Both the position numbers and the translations under genes were made by a program. Below are positions 35,637 through 47,075 of a stretch of 59,475 bases of DNA, one piece after another. The stretch's first letter is position 1. Every line of letters starts with the position of its first letter. The DNA comes from Phoronis australis (lineage: Eukaryota > Phoronida > Phoronidae). The stretch lies in assembly GCA_002633005.1 (NCBI GenBank), contig NMRA01000528.1, positions 242,481 through 301,955 on the forward strand. Direction: 5' to 3'. Below the pieces are notes generated by a model. It worked only from the letters and a program-made list of their open reading frames with translations, searched no databases and had not been told where the DNA came from.

Positions 35637-36420
35637 GCTGATATTTATGTTTCTACTGTACACATTTTTGTACAGTACGGTAGATTTAAAGTTGTTTGGA
35701 ACGTGAAAAATAGCATAAAACAAGAAAGTAAACGTTACCCATCTTCTATGAAACCAGTGTCATGTCGTGGAGTACACGTTTTTTTTTGTAAATTTGGTAA
35801 ATATATTGAGTTTCAGATGAGTTTGGAGTATTTTTCTTTACGTTTGAAAGTTGACCAAACAGACACGCCTTCGTGATCGTCAATTTAAGTCCAACATTAC
35901 AGTCCCAAAATGCATTGTGGTGCCATATTTGGAAATGGCCTGATGACCTCAGAGAGGTGAAAGGTCGCCGAAAGCAAAACAGTGATGGCTAATTTCGAAA
36001 GCACATCGACGCCTCGATTGGCTCAAANCGCTGATATTTATGTTTCTACTGTACACATTTTTGTACAGTACGGTAGATTTAAAGTTGTTTGGAACGTGAA
36101 AAATAGTATAAAACAAGAAAGTAAACGTTACCCATCTTCTATGAAACCAGTGTCATGTCGTGGCGTACACGTTTTTTTTTGTAAATTTGGTAAATATATT
36201 GAGTTTCAGATGAGTTTGGAGTATTTTTCTTTACGTTTGAAAGTTGACCAAACAGACACGCCTTCGTGATCGTCAATTTAAGTCCAACATTACAGTCCCA
36301 AAATGCATTGTGGTGCCATATTTGGAAATGGCCTGATGACCTCAGAGAGGTGAAAGGTCGCCGAAAGCAAAACAGTGATGGCTAATTTCGAAAGCACATC
36401 GACGCCTCGATTGGCTCAAA
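35637..36420 (+). repeat. 391-bp tandem duplication with an N at the junction
   Basis: 35637..36027 and 36030..36420 are the same 391 bp except for isolated substitutions (for example TAGCATAAA versus TAGTATAAA and GTGGAGTAC versus GTGGCGTAC), joined at CAAANC. Each copy ends with an ATG-initiated MANFESTSTPRLAQ. In the second copy this continues as RSTISE to a donor-like GTAAAT at 36438, so 36378..36437 could be a short first exon. The N makes a merge of two allelic contigs as likely as a true tandem duplication. Confidence 0.8.
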
Positions 36421-36439
36421 GAAGTACAATTTCTGAAGT

Positions 36440-37055
36440 AAATAGTCGATTTATTCGGTTTTTATGTTCTCCCAAGTATGACCTACATGTAATCTACTTT
36501 TTGCCTGGGATTTCTTTTATGCGCATTTCTAACGGAAAACGTTCGTTTCATGTCTTAGTGTTTAGTGAGTGAAAATAGTCTGGCTCACCGATAGGCGTAT
36601 CACGTATGGTCACTATTATAGACTATATTGTCTAGACTATAATCTATGGTCAACATGAACACCAACATTTTGCTAAAAACATTTCATTGCCTCGTGACTG
36701 TACTTATGATTTATAACTACATGTACACTGTATCTCGGGTGATTGTTACTACATGGCCACAGCGTATTCACCGTTTAGTAAAAAACCGAGTAGTGCAAGT
36801 TCAACTAGCTAAATCCTCAGCTGTTTGTGGTGGGATGAAAATGTAAGCTGAATTCCTCTGAAAACCTTCATGATTACAGATTCAAAAATTCCGATAATTT
36901 CGGACCCAGGAGTGCTGTCACAAACATAATTTTTTCACACATTACCAGTCTTGTTTGAAGCATTTGCTTTGGTTTGGAAATTACCTCCAATGTTAGGCAC
37001 AGGTTTTGATGACCTTTGAGACTTTATGTGAAATTTGAAAGGCCTGTTTATTCCA
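36440..37055. other. Noncoding, nothing recognised
   Basis: Only short frames. A palindromic ATAGACTATATTGTCTAGACTATAATCTAT-like stretch (about 36619..36647) recalls 23366..23402 and may be repeat debris. Confidence 0.35.
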
Positions 37056-37059
37056 ATAG

Positions 37060-37219
37060 GGTATGTGAGAGAGCCAGGAGAACAAAGAGGGGCGTGAGTG
37101 TAAGACGAGGTAGAGGAAGGAAAGGGAGGTCAGTCGCTACAGCCACTACAGGTCCAGCCTCAGTGACCGCAGCTCAACGTGGTCTGCAAGCTTATGCATC
37201 TCGTCAAGCTGACGTACAG
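37060..37219 (+). CDS. Candidate internal exon, basic RG-rich segment
   Basis: An acceptor (TTCCAATAG) precedes 160 nt open in one frame: VCERARRTKRGVSVRRGRGR, then KGRSVATATTGPASVTAAQR and GLQAYASRQADVQ, ending at CAG|GTACTT. The composition is strongly basic with an RGRGR patch, like a nucleic-acid-binding linker. The exon begins with one base of a split codon (compatible with the exon ending at 33920) and ends in phase 0. No family recognised. Confidence 0.35.
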
Positions 37220-37731
37220 GTACTTCATGTACACTAAACATGTGAAAAAAACAACTCAAAAACTCTAGTTCAGAGACGCATTTATGATTTGTAAATATAT
37301 AAGACATCCTACACTTTACAATCTAAGTCATGTTACATCTTGAAGAAATTTCAAACATGACACAACACCTAGCCCCTGTAACGCAGTTAAGCTACCAAGT
37401 AACATTTCTCGCATTATAAGCACTAGAGAGCAGTTAAATATAGTTCTTTCAGAATTCAAATGTTTTATGCATATAACGCTTGATGACGCCTTACGATGCC
37501 TCCTTTAGTCAATTTGCGAACATAATGGTTACTACTGTGAAAGGATTTCTGTCCTGTCCGATCCTCAAACCCGAGATACATTGCAGTCCATGCACCGAGC
37601 TATTAGACCAATAGTCAGTAGAAGATATATTTCCATTATATTCATTAACATTGTCGGCATTGAACAATAATGATGTATTGTTATAAAAAACTCATAATTA
37701 AATGTGTACCCAATGGTTATGTTGCACTTAC
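37220..37731. other. Noncoding, nothing recognised
   Basis: AT-rich, no supported features. Confidence 0.35.
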
Positions 37732-37784
37732 AGTCATCGTCCATGTCATCGCATGCTATGTCCTCAGAAACATCAACCGTTAGC
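37732..37784 (-). CDS. Candidate 53-nt internal exon, acidic
   Basis: On the minus strand TTTATTACAG precedes the segment and ACT|GTAAGTGC follows, both close to consensus. Only one of three frames is open. It reads LTVDVSEDIACDDMDDD, an acidic segment of unknown family. The other two frames have stops at once. No partner exon was identified. Confidence 0.35.
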
Positions 37785-37789
37785 CTGTA

Positions 37790-38565
37790 ATAAACCAATG
37801 TTCAAGTGTTTCTCTTGCTTAAATTGTTTAGCATTGGTCCGTCAGCATTAATTGGATTTCAGCACATATCGCCAAACCACGATTAAGATATACTATATAG
37901 AAACCGAACCATGTACGACATGGTCTTTATAATTAGAACTCAGAAAACACACATTTATGACAAATAAAATACAACCACAAATTTTATGAACTGTGTATGC
38001 TACTGATAAAAACTCCTCAAAATCCCAACAACTTCAACGTTGCCTTCGAATATAAAATTACACAGCAATCAACTTCAAGAAAGAAAAAAAATTGTCAAAT
38101 TCTGTGCAAAGAAATGTAGCTGCAAAATAATCAGTGAATTCAACTCTGAACACAGTATGTTCGAATAAGTTAGGAATACCAACTTGTCGTGTTAAAAACA
38201 CAAATATGACAAGGTTAGTCGCAGGATGGCCTATAAGACCGCACCTAAAAAGTGGTATTCACTCAAAAGTGTCACCAAAACTGCTACCCATCTGCTTTTT
38301 GATGCATTCAGTTTTAGTTACATTTCTTCAAATCCCAAATATATACAATGCATCTATACAGAGTATGCAAAATTCAGTCATGCATAGAAGAGAAACGTAT
38401 GCACACCATTCCTGACCATAACAGACACGTAGACATTTTCTTTTTGTGGGAATATACCATGTATGTTACATGCACAAAATTTTCACAATTCAATTATCAG
38501 TTACAGCTGACACTAAACAATTTGCTGTCAAGATAATTTATGAGCACTGACTAATTTTTAAAAAA
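37790..38565. other. Noncoding, nothing recognised
   Basis: A 93-codon frame at 38134..38415 has no domain or splice support. Confidence 0.35.
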
Positions 38566-38568
38566 ACA

Positions 38569-38804
38569 GGGGCCCGTTCCAACAGAACTGACTTAGCTAA
38601 GACAATATTCAAATTTAAGTAAATTTTAAAATAAAGTTAAATTTGTCCCAAAACCAATTCAAGAAAGAGATTTTAAGTTAGTCTTAAGTGTTTGACATAA
38701 GTTTTGTCTTTACTTACCAATTTGGAAGTTTCAAAATTTGCAAGTTAAGACAAATATTGAACTTAAGTCAAAAAGGAACTTGTCAGTTTCTTGGAACAGG
38801 CCCT
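38569..38804. mobile_element. ~236-bp MITE with GGGCC...GGCCC ends
   Basis: The left end is GGGGCCCGTTCCAACAGAAC. The right end, reversed, is GGGCCTGTTCCAAGAAACTG. The interior is built of AAGTTAAGAC / GTCTTAAGT words in both orientations, so the whole element can fold. No reading frame. No second copy in the window. Confidence 0.6.
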
Positions 38805-38916
38805 AGTACTTTAACATAACACATCAGTTAGGTAAACAGTCTGAGTGAAGTATTCAAAAAATCTGCCGAAGAAATGAAAGAAACTTAGGAATTCGAATCG
38901 TATGGGGGAAATACAT

Positions 38917-38980
38917 ACGACATTATTCCGCATATCCACCTCGACCTGCGGTCTAGGTCGATACGCGGAATAATGTCTCG
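38917..38980. repeat. Compound hairpin
   Basis: ACATTATTCCGC (38920..38931) pairs with GCGGAATAATGT (38965..38976). Inside it TCGACC (38941) pairs with GGTCGA (38956). A 12-bp outer and 6-bp inner stem separated by a mismatched bulge. Confidence 0.55.
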
Positions 38981-38984
38981 TGGG

Positions 38985-40140
38985 ATACTACATGTACTTC
39001 ATGTACGCCACTCTCGGTACCTTTTGTGTATACATGTAAATCAAAACGTTTTCGCTGCCAGTGGATTTGGATTAGATTTTTGGATGATTTTGTTGACCGG
39101 CGATGCTATTCAGCTTGACCATAGACTTTAGTACATAGAATATAGTACTTCCGCAAAGTACGTCGTCTGCTAATCATGGTCATTTCGTCGGGATTTGGAA
39201 CGACGATTTTGCCGAACACACGCCCGTGTTCAAATAAATTGAACGCTCCTAAAACTTTAACTTCTTCAATAAAGGTCACCTTAATACTCCAGAAATGACC
39301 ATAAGGCCTACTTCAAAACTACGAACATGGAACAGCTACATTAAAGAAGTGTGAAGGTCGTTTTTAGACAATAAAGGTCAAATTCATGTTATCCGGACAA
39401 ATGATAAATGTTTCTTAAAGTTTCGCGTTAAAGGAAACTGTACATGTATGTTATTCTGAATAAATGTTGCATAGTTTTCTATTAGCTGTTGATTAATTTC
39501 ACAAGTAATTCAACGTAAAACAGTAAACTTACATTTGATAACGAAGCCAAACCAAAAAATTCACCCACCTTTTGCAACAAAGAAAAGTGTGTCGTCCGTT
39601 TCAAAAACAGCACGCTCGTGACACGGATTGCGTCATTTCCTAAAATTTTGGGACATCTTTTGCAGATGATGACAGCTTCGTAGCATCAAGGTTTGTTCTA
39701 AAATTCGGATGTTTGGTTTAAAAATACCAAAAACTTATAACAACATGAAACAAGTTTCAATAATTTGTTGTGACATGCACGCAACCTTGTGCCNGAAGAA
39801 CAGTTGGTAAAAGAATCAGGGGGAAAAGAATCTGGTCAAGGTCAGGTGACGTAATCGCCAAAAGCCGACTCAAAAGAACGCATCACAATTTTAGCAGCAG
39901 CCGATGAACGGATTAACGACCGCTAACTTTTCCAACACCGGTAATTTAATTTAGACCTACATGTACTCAAGAATGAGAGTAGTTTCAATGACGTCCATTT
40001 CTTACCCATATCGCCACCAACCCGTATATTTTTGCTCAAATATCCCTCATATAGGCGCATGGGCCTAAGTTCAGCAATTAGGTGCAGGCACTGATACGGA
40101 TATAGAATCATTTTAAAAAATATACTAAAAGCATTTTTTT
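38985..40140. other. Noncoding with an ambiguous base
   Basis: An N at 39794 marks an assembly ambiguity. No supported frame or repeat. Confidence 0.4.
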
Positions 40141-40147
40141 CACCCAG

Positions 40148-40454
40148 CATACGCAGATTTAAGGGGGGGGGGGCTGGACCGCAAGCAAAATGAAACAGCA
40201 ACAGCGTGAAGCCTGAGGAAATATTGAGTTCATTACATAGAACCGGTAGCTGATGAGGGGGTGCTCAGACCACAGATCGCTGCGGAAAGGTGTTGTCGTG
40301 TTTTTTAGTCCACCGACAGATTTTTTCCGACCAGGAGGTCCACATTTCTGGCCTCCGCAACTTTCGGTCCGCCTGTTTACATACAATCGCGCCTTGTCCA
40401 ATTCCCCGAGGTAACATGTTGGGCCCCCCTTATGGTATCCTAGATCCGCCACTG
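40148..40454 (+). mobile_element. MITE family D, copy 3
   Basis: Left end CATACGCAGATTTAAGG followed by a G-run. Right end CCCCTTATGGTATCCTAGAT continuing CCGCCACTG. Interior shares TCCGCCTGTTTACATACAAT with copy 1. The ends are imperfect inverted repeats of the CAGTGGCGGATCTAGG type. Confidence 0.65.
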
Positions 40455-40599
40455 CCCTGTGTGAATTCAGGAACAGATAAATTCTAGAAATACACAGTTT
40501 CAAAAGTCATTACTAGCTTTATTTTCACGAACGAATTACGTATAAAATAACACTCGGTTCTTCTCCAACCTAAAATATGCTTAACTGCTACAACGTTTT

Positions 40600-40955
40600 A
40601 AAGGAGAATGCCACCCGATCTAATTAGTCATTTTTGCCGTCTTAATTGGTCTATATCCACTTCGCCTCGCATACGGTCGACTTTACCTTGCCAAGACGTT
40701 TCGCGTTAACCTGTGAGGAAGGTGAGAAACGACGCTAGCGACGTCAGTGGTTCATATGCAGAGTGAATGCCGTTATGTTGCGGTGCATCGTTCCCGCTTG
40801 TCCGAACTAAGCAGCTGCGAGGAAAGCGGGTATGTCATTTTTACTTCCTCGAGAGTCCGAAATGCTTAGGAAGTGGCTCATGGTAGTTAAGAATGAAATG
40901 TACGCTGTAAATAGGAAGTATGAGGCCGTGAAACATCTCCGTGTCTGTGGCCTGC
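40600..40955 (+). pseudogene. THAP-domain fragment, copy 1 of a dispersed repeat
   Basis: Matches 45047..45389 in the same orientation, including ~170 bp of leader that begins AAAGGAGAATGCCACCCGAT. A frame beginning near ATG 40769 (MPLCCGASF) shifts to one reading LLPRESEMLRKWLMVVKNEM, then AVNRKYEAVKHLRVCG. The set MPxxC...FLLPxxxxxRxxWLxxVKN...LRVCG is the THAP zinc-finger layout (C2CH DNA-binding domain of P-element-type transposases and host relatives). The copy stops at the N (40956), where the inverted repeat begins, so the CxxH end is missing. Probably a broken transposon gene. Confidence 0.5.
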
Positions 40956-40956
40956 N

Positions 40957-41576
40957 GCGGATAGAGCGCGTGTGCTTTATCACTGCACCACCACGATTTC
41001 ACGGCGAAAATATCATACTAAGAGACCTACTTGTTTATGGTCCACAGCTTTGCGCGCAAAACCTACTTCTTTTTGTAATGACCATTACACTTTTTATATT
41101 TAATGTAATTAGTTCATTACAAATTTGTTGTATTTAAAATAGTCTTCAATTGCCCAAAAGATCAATCCGTTTTTTGAGGTAGCATTAATGACGCGATTGC
41201 TTTGGAAATCGTCTTAAGTTAAGGTTTGACAAAGAGAGTGATTAACAGAAGCTGCTAGTAAGATGTGAATTTTAATCGAAGCCTTAGTTAATCACTCTCT
41301 TTGTCAAACCTTAACTTAAGACGATTTCCAAAGCAATCGCGTCATTAATGCTACCTCAAAAAACGGATTGATCTTTTGGGCAATTGAAGACTATTTTAAA
41401 TACAACAAATTTGTAATGAACTAATTACATTAAATATAAAAAGTGTAATGGTCATTACAAAAAGAAGTAGGTTTTGCGCGCAAAGCTGTGGACCATAAAC
41501 AAGTAGGTCTCTTAGTATGATATTTTCGCCGTGAAATCGTGGTGGTGCAGTGATAAAGCACACGCGCTCTATCCGC
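40957..41576. repeat. Perfect 290-bp inverted repeat, 40-nt spacer
   Basis: Arm 40957..41246 is, as far as I can compare by eye, the exact reverse complement of 41287..41576, with spacer 41247..41286. The left arm starts immediately after an N, at the point where similarity to the 45-kb repeat ends. Identity of the arms with no drift, beside an ambiguous base, suggests either a very recent inverted duplication or an assembly/chimera artefact. Confidence 0.85.
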
Positions 41577-41719
41577 CAGGTCGTGAATTCGAGTATGTGG
41601 TAAATGCAGGTTTTCAAGTTTGACGCATTCTCCGTGTTTTTTTTTCATTGTCTTTTTTTTTCTTGGATAATACTTCAGAAATCAAGGAAAATGCTTGATT
41701 TTTAGAGGAAAGAACAGAA

Positions 41720-41866
41720 ATTTTTTTCTGGGCGGGAGGGGGGCAAACCCAGCTCCCGACCTCCCTCCATTCTGTACTATCCGCATCTACAATCGTGCTT
41801 GTCGTAAATGTTTACAGACAAAATGTTTGGCCCCCTTAATGTGATATCCTAGATCCGCCACTGAAT
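41720..41866 (+). mobile_element. MITE family D, copy 4 (partial)
   Basis: The right end GGCCCCCTTAATGTGATATC and CTAGATCCGCCACTG match other family D copies. The left end is ill-defined around a GGGCGGGAGGGGGG stretch. Confidence 0.5.
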
Positions 41867-41869
41867 TAG

Positions 41870-44800
41870 AAAAGCTCAGCAATAATGAGCTTTTCCGACT
41901 TCAACCGAGTCAATTCTGAAAACATGTAAATGAGATTACATAACCGTCTGTGATGTCAGACCAGGCTAGCAGCTGTGTTATTGCAATTTTTTTTCATATG
42001 ATAATTCTTTCAAATTCATTTGTTGGCATAACTCAATTGGTTTTTGCCAACGAGATGTAAAGACCAGTGTATCACAGATAATAAAGCCTAATACAAAATA
42101 TTACAGTTTTCATTTTTTTCATTTTCAGCAGTGAGTACGAAGGATGTCACCTTTTTATTCAACCACATACATAATTGAAATTTGAATGAAGGTGGCAATC
42201 TCAATGACAGAATTACAAGAATACTTGAAATGGAAATCTTCTGAGATTGTTTTTTTAAATTCATGTGTTAATCTATTGAAATAATAATAAACCCAAGGCA
42301 TCCAGAAATATTACCTGAAGATGCCAGTGAACATATTTCTTCAGGCCTTCATTATGGCAAGCTAATTCTACCATGCTTTGGTCACTGAATCATAGAAATC
42401 AAAGAACAAATCAGAGGACAATTATGATTTAATCCACAGTTCCAATTAAATTCAAGTGTTTTCAGTCGGAATTATATACATGTATTTGGTTTCTACAGTC
42501 AAAGATTTTCAAGGTAGTTGAAGGTTACATCTACTGTACAAAAGTCAAAACTGAAATAATCTCAGTACAGTAATGTTGATACGTAAGCCGAAATGATCTA
42601 ATCTTTTACCAAAATAAGTAACTTAGAATGCACAGAACATTTAAGCATTACAAATGTTATCCAACAAATAGACAAATTTACATGATATGAAAGTGGATAT
42701 GCCTAACTATTACCATGTCAACCACGTGTTTCCTTACCGTAGAATTCGTCAAGCACAATTTGAAAAAATAAGACGTAGAATGGAAAAAGGATTGGAGGCT
42801 TCAAGCTTCATAATCCATCATTGTCTATTACTCCAATTAAAAGTCTTTAAGAGTCAATTTGTTGCCTTGATAACTGGAATTAAGAAAGCAACAAGTTACA
42901 ACGCATGTATTAAAAAACGATTCATACGTAAATTTACAAAATTATGAATTATGCTGTGATATCAAACCTTGAAGCGCAATTGAAAAAGCGATTTCAAAAC
43001 CTTTTCAACTATTTTTAAGCTGAGTGTGTGGTCATTTGAATGGGATATTCACACTACAAGAATTAGAATATTCCTAATATTTTTTGCACAAAAACCTTAA
43101 CATTGTGCAATGTTGTTTTTATAGCAGCCCTCATCAAAATGTATCCAAGTTAAATCTTCACCAAGTACACAATAGCCAATTGAACATGACCGCCAGTTCA
43201 TCGTAAGTCACCATGTTGACGGTGCCGCCGGAAATGAGTCCAGCGGTAATTATGAGCATTTTTAACACTCAACTTGAGTATCTTGAGTTACTTATGATAA
43301 GTAACATCTGTGTGGGTGAAATCTAATGAAAACTATTGAATCGCTCGGAATAGTAGGGGTAGATATTTCTCCCTAAACTTCATCGTATATTATTGGTGAA
43401 AGTGATCTATATACGGTTTTAAAGTCGTAACTTATGCCGCTGTTGTCCAAGATGGCCGACCCGATCCAAACAAATGACCTACATTTCGCATAACCCGATT
43501 TTGATAATTTTTCGATTTTCATTGAGTGGTATGCATTATCTTTCCGATTATATTGAAGTATTTTTGCAAATCGAAAAAAATGGCTAGGCTGCCCCACCCT
43601 TAGGCCTACTGATCATTCAGTCCAGTTAGCGATCGACTAGGCTAAAATTCAATGGATTGCAACGACAGATAACGAGCATTAAGCTATTCAGCACATCCCC
43701 CTGAAAACACTTACCGGTATGTTGCCAAAACGGTAATTCAAAAGCAAAGTAATCTACTGGTTACTTCTAGCACTAATCCTGTCCGACTGTGTCCGTCGAT
43801 GCTATCCGCCCACTAGCTTCTGGAAAGCGACTGCATGTACCCATTCGAATACTCTCTGAAAGTTCACTCATCCTGGTTTGCAACCACACTCGGATCACAG
43901 ACTGTCGTTCTAGAAGCAGTCCATAGAAATATGTTCGCTGCTTACTACCGAATATGGCCACGCTTCACTCGTGGACAAAGTATTCTCACTTGCGACGCAG
44001 TCTTGCATCAGTGGGAAACTTGTGCAAATATACCCCAGCCTTTCGCGTATTGCCACAGTTGCCAACTTCACAACGGTCAAGCATTCTTCTTCAAATATTT
44101 ACCCAGTTTAAATTTAAACATCCGTTTACAATTGAAAAAATTACTCCTCTTGGCACGCAGCAATGGACACTGTGGACTCAGTCAGGCTGACTCTGCAATG
44201 ATCAGGTCACGTTCCTACTGACTACATGTACTGTAAAATGTTTAAGGCAACACACAAGACCATGTGCATATGTGTCACATTGCAGAGAATTAATGGGCAA
44301 AATTGCATAAAAAACCGATTCTGACAAACACAAAGATTCCATTTGTGCCAGATAGTCCCAGCCAAGAGTACAAACCTATGGGCAGACTCGACAGTGGTCT
44401 GCAAAGATTTTATAGTTATCTCTGAATACAACGCTGTTCCACAATGTCTGACTAGGCCAATTACACTAGGACGGCCATCTTGGGATATAGTATCTTTGTG
44501 GTCGGGTGAGGAATTCCTGATGTGTTCGTTATGTGACGTTTTTCCGAAGATAGCCTAAGTTCAAAATTTTCTGTTCTCAAAATTTTGTGGGGAAGTGGGA
44601 GCATGTTTTAAACGAATAATAGAAGAATATGGCGTATGAAATAAAAAGAAATGTGGTTCATTAGCAAACTTTATTAACAGTCAACACATGTGTATACATA
44701 TTAAATACAACTAAATAGCTGAAACGGGCAAGGTGAGTGTCATTCACCAATTTTGGATGCACCCCGTCCGGTCTTAAGCTCTCCATGTTGATGCAGGTTT

Positions 44801-45040
44801 CACGCCCAGTTAACGAGCAGAACTACCCTGGCTGAGTGCAATTTCGGAGTCTATGGAAGAAAAAACACAGGGGTACCGATTTGTATTTTGACGATAATCT
44901 TCATACAGCTAGCTGGCTGGCTAGGCTAACTAAACTGTACCTGGGTAGTCAATGGGCTGTGTGAAATTTCGGGGTCTAACGGAGCTCAACACAGTGGTAC
45001 GATAATCTTCATACAGATCTATAGCCGGTATCTAACCAAT
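41870..45040. other. Largely unannotatable DNA with two YY1-like motifs
   Basis: Frames at 42687..42947 (86 codons, basic) and 43835..44221 (128 codons, 10 cysteine/histidine-rich positions without a known spacing) lack splice or domain support. CCAAGATGGCCGAC at 43447..43460 (+) and its reverse type at 44471..44484 (-) match the YY1 core AAGATGGC. The first overlaps an ATG that opens only 13 codons. Confidence 0.35.
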
Positions 45041-45046
45041 CGTTTA

Positions 45047-45510
45047 AAGGAGAATGCCACCCGATTTCATTAGTCTTTTTACCGTCTTAATCGGTCTACT
45101 GTATATCCACGTCGTCTGTTATACGGTCGACCTCACCTTGCTGAGAGGTGTTGCGTTAACCTGTGGGGAAGGTGAGAAACGACTCAGCGACACCAGTGGT
45201 TCATCTGCAGAGTGAATGCCGTTATATTGCTGTGCATCGTTCGAAGCTGCGAAGAATGCGGGTATATCGTTTTTTTCGACTTCTTTGATAGCCCGAAATG
45301 CTTAGAAAGGGGCTCGCGGTAGCGAAGAATAAAATTGCGCTGTTAATAGCAAGTATGAGGCCGTGAAACATCTCCGTGTTTGTGGCCGTGATTTCTCTGA
45401 CAAATTCCGGCTTACCAAAGAACTATCCACACGTTCCGTTGCTCGTGCATATTCACGGCTCTTCTCTATAGTATTTCTTGATCAGCGTATTCTGGTTCGA
45501 ACTGATAGCT
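45047..45510 (+). pseudogene. THAP-domain fragment, copy 2
   Basis: Same leader as 40600..40770 (AAAGGAGAATGCCACCCGAT), then MPLYCCASFEAAKNAGISFF from about 45219, frameshifts and stops (TAG, TAA), and a resumed frame NSKYEAVKHLRVCGRDFSDK then FRLTKELSTRSVARAYSRLF up to TGA near 45510. It extends past the VCG motif lost in copy 1. The place of the usual THAP histidine is taken by Asp (VCGRDF). Several disruptions make it a pseudogene. Confidence 0.5.
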
Positions 45511-45654
45511 TGTGAAACTTAACAATCCGTCCCCTGAAGTCTTCGTCGGATATGCTCTCGACTAAGTCGGGATTGGCGCCGGGCGAGTTGCCATGTAGAC
45601 GTTTATTATTCTGCGTTCTCTTTCAAAATGAATTATACTTACCCTAACCAATGC

Positions 45655-46245
45655 TTATACAAAGTCTGACTCATTAGATACAATTTGTAAAGCCTTTCAA
45701 ATATTTGGGAGTGCAAATGTTTTGAGAAGCCAGAAATTAGCTGCGTTACCGGCTTTAGATGCAATAAAGGTACAGTGTAATTGATCGGCCACCGAAGCCG
45801 TGTGAGCGCCTGCTACATGTAATTCAGTGTTTTTCGACAGAAAGCTGTTGTAAAACAATAACTCGATTTTGTATGCTATGGTCACAGGTTAGGGGAATCT
45901 TTATTTAGATATACAAATACATTATTCAAATCATATACTGTACAACCTTTACTGTGACCGTTCTGTGGAATTAAGGCCGGGGAACCTGACTTCGCGGCCA
46001 TCGTCAAGTAAGTAGATTTTCAGTTTCGTGGCTAATTCACCTAAATAATTACATGCACATCATTTCTTTGGCTCATTATTATACTAGTCTTTTCGTGACT
46101 GGAGGTTTAGTTTCCAACTTAAGCTGGTTTATGTTCGTGATGTCCAGTCCCGGCGGCCGCGACGGGCCTGATCGGGTTCCGAGCCACTGGCGGGGAGTAA
46201 CAAGCGTTTTGTGTGTTGAGAACTGAAAAAATCGCGCAAGTCTAA
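45655..46245 (-). repeat. Dispersed repeat, inverted copy of 55260..55805
   Basis: Reversed, this block follows 55260..55805 closely: ACACACAAAACGCTTG, ACTCGGAACCCGATCAGGCC, AGCTAAGTTGGAAACT, CGCGAAGTCAGGTT, the CTTTCTGTCxxxxAACACTGAATT segment and TCTAAAGCCGGTAAC. It is the upstream part of the repeat that carries the P2RX7-like domain, here without the domain itself. Confidence 0.65.
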
Positions 46246-46261
46246 CAGTACAAGTTTAAGG

Positions 46262-46348
46262 TTATAACATCATGCACACAAGCGCACGCGCTCGTAGGCG
46301 CACACACACATATACACACAAGCGCGCACACACACACACGCACATCAC
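46262..46348. repeat. CA/GCGCA microsatellite
   Basis: Interrupted (CA)n with CGCA and TATACA variants. Confidence 0.85.
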
Positions 46349-46349
46349 C

Positions 46350-47070
46350 TAACTTAGAAAATCATGGTTGTAACAATGGTTTTTAAAAAAACAGTTTCAT
46401 GGGCTTGAATTTTTTCTCCGCATACAGTAATTATACATGTAGTACCTTTAAGTACAAATGTATGTATAACTTGGGGTTCGTCTGGTCTCTTGATCATTCA
46501 TAAATCAAATATTGAAAATACTAAATAAGAACTTCAAATTAATATCGTGTTACGCAGTTAAGAAGAATATGAGCTTATGAATCTTTTACCATAAAGACAT
46601 CAGAAAGTCATATTCAAGAGCATAGTGATAAACGCTCCACAAGATGAACACGTGTCCTCGCTAACTAATCGCATCTTTTTCAGAACACTTTCTGTATAAA
46701 CCTGTCTATGGATATAGAATTATTTGCAATTTCTAAAACAAGGAAGCAACGAGAGTTTGCGTAGAAGAACATAAGTGTGATTAATTTTTTGACTAAGGTA
46801 AACATCAGTCAAGCTGTATTCAGGCTAAAGCAGGAGGGAAAGCAATTTTGGAGAACAAAATGTTTCTAAAATAGTCTGTTCTTTTATTTAACTGGAAACG
46901 ATCTCGCACTTTGAAATGTAATGTTCAGGTTTTACTTTTATTGCACGCTTTAAAGCGACAAAAATAACCAAATTTGACAGCTTATATCTCTCACTTCAGG
47001 TCCACCTGTCATGGAGGACGGACACGTTCTGTAATGCTGCGAGTGAGCCTTCCGATCCGGTACGTTTTCA
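46350..47070 (+). other. Possible LINE 5' region
   Basis: AT-rich sequence before LINE ORF1. The 5' end of the element could not be placed. Confidence 0.3.
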
Positions 47071-47075
47071 CCGAA

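Noticed and set aside
43954-44190. Overlapping frame with the 43835 frame
   Set aside because: Shadow frame without support.
43835-44221. 128-codon frame with several Cys and His
   Set aside because: Spacing fits no known zinc module and there is no splice or homologous support.
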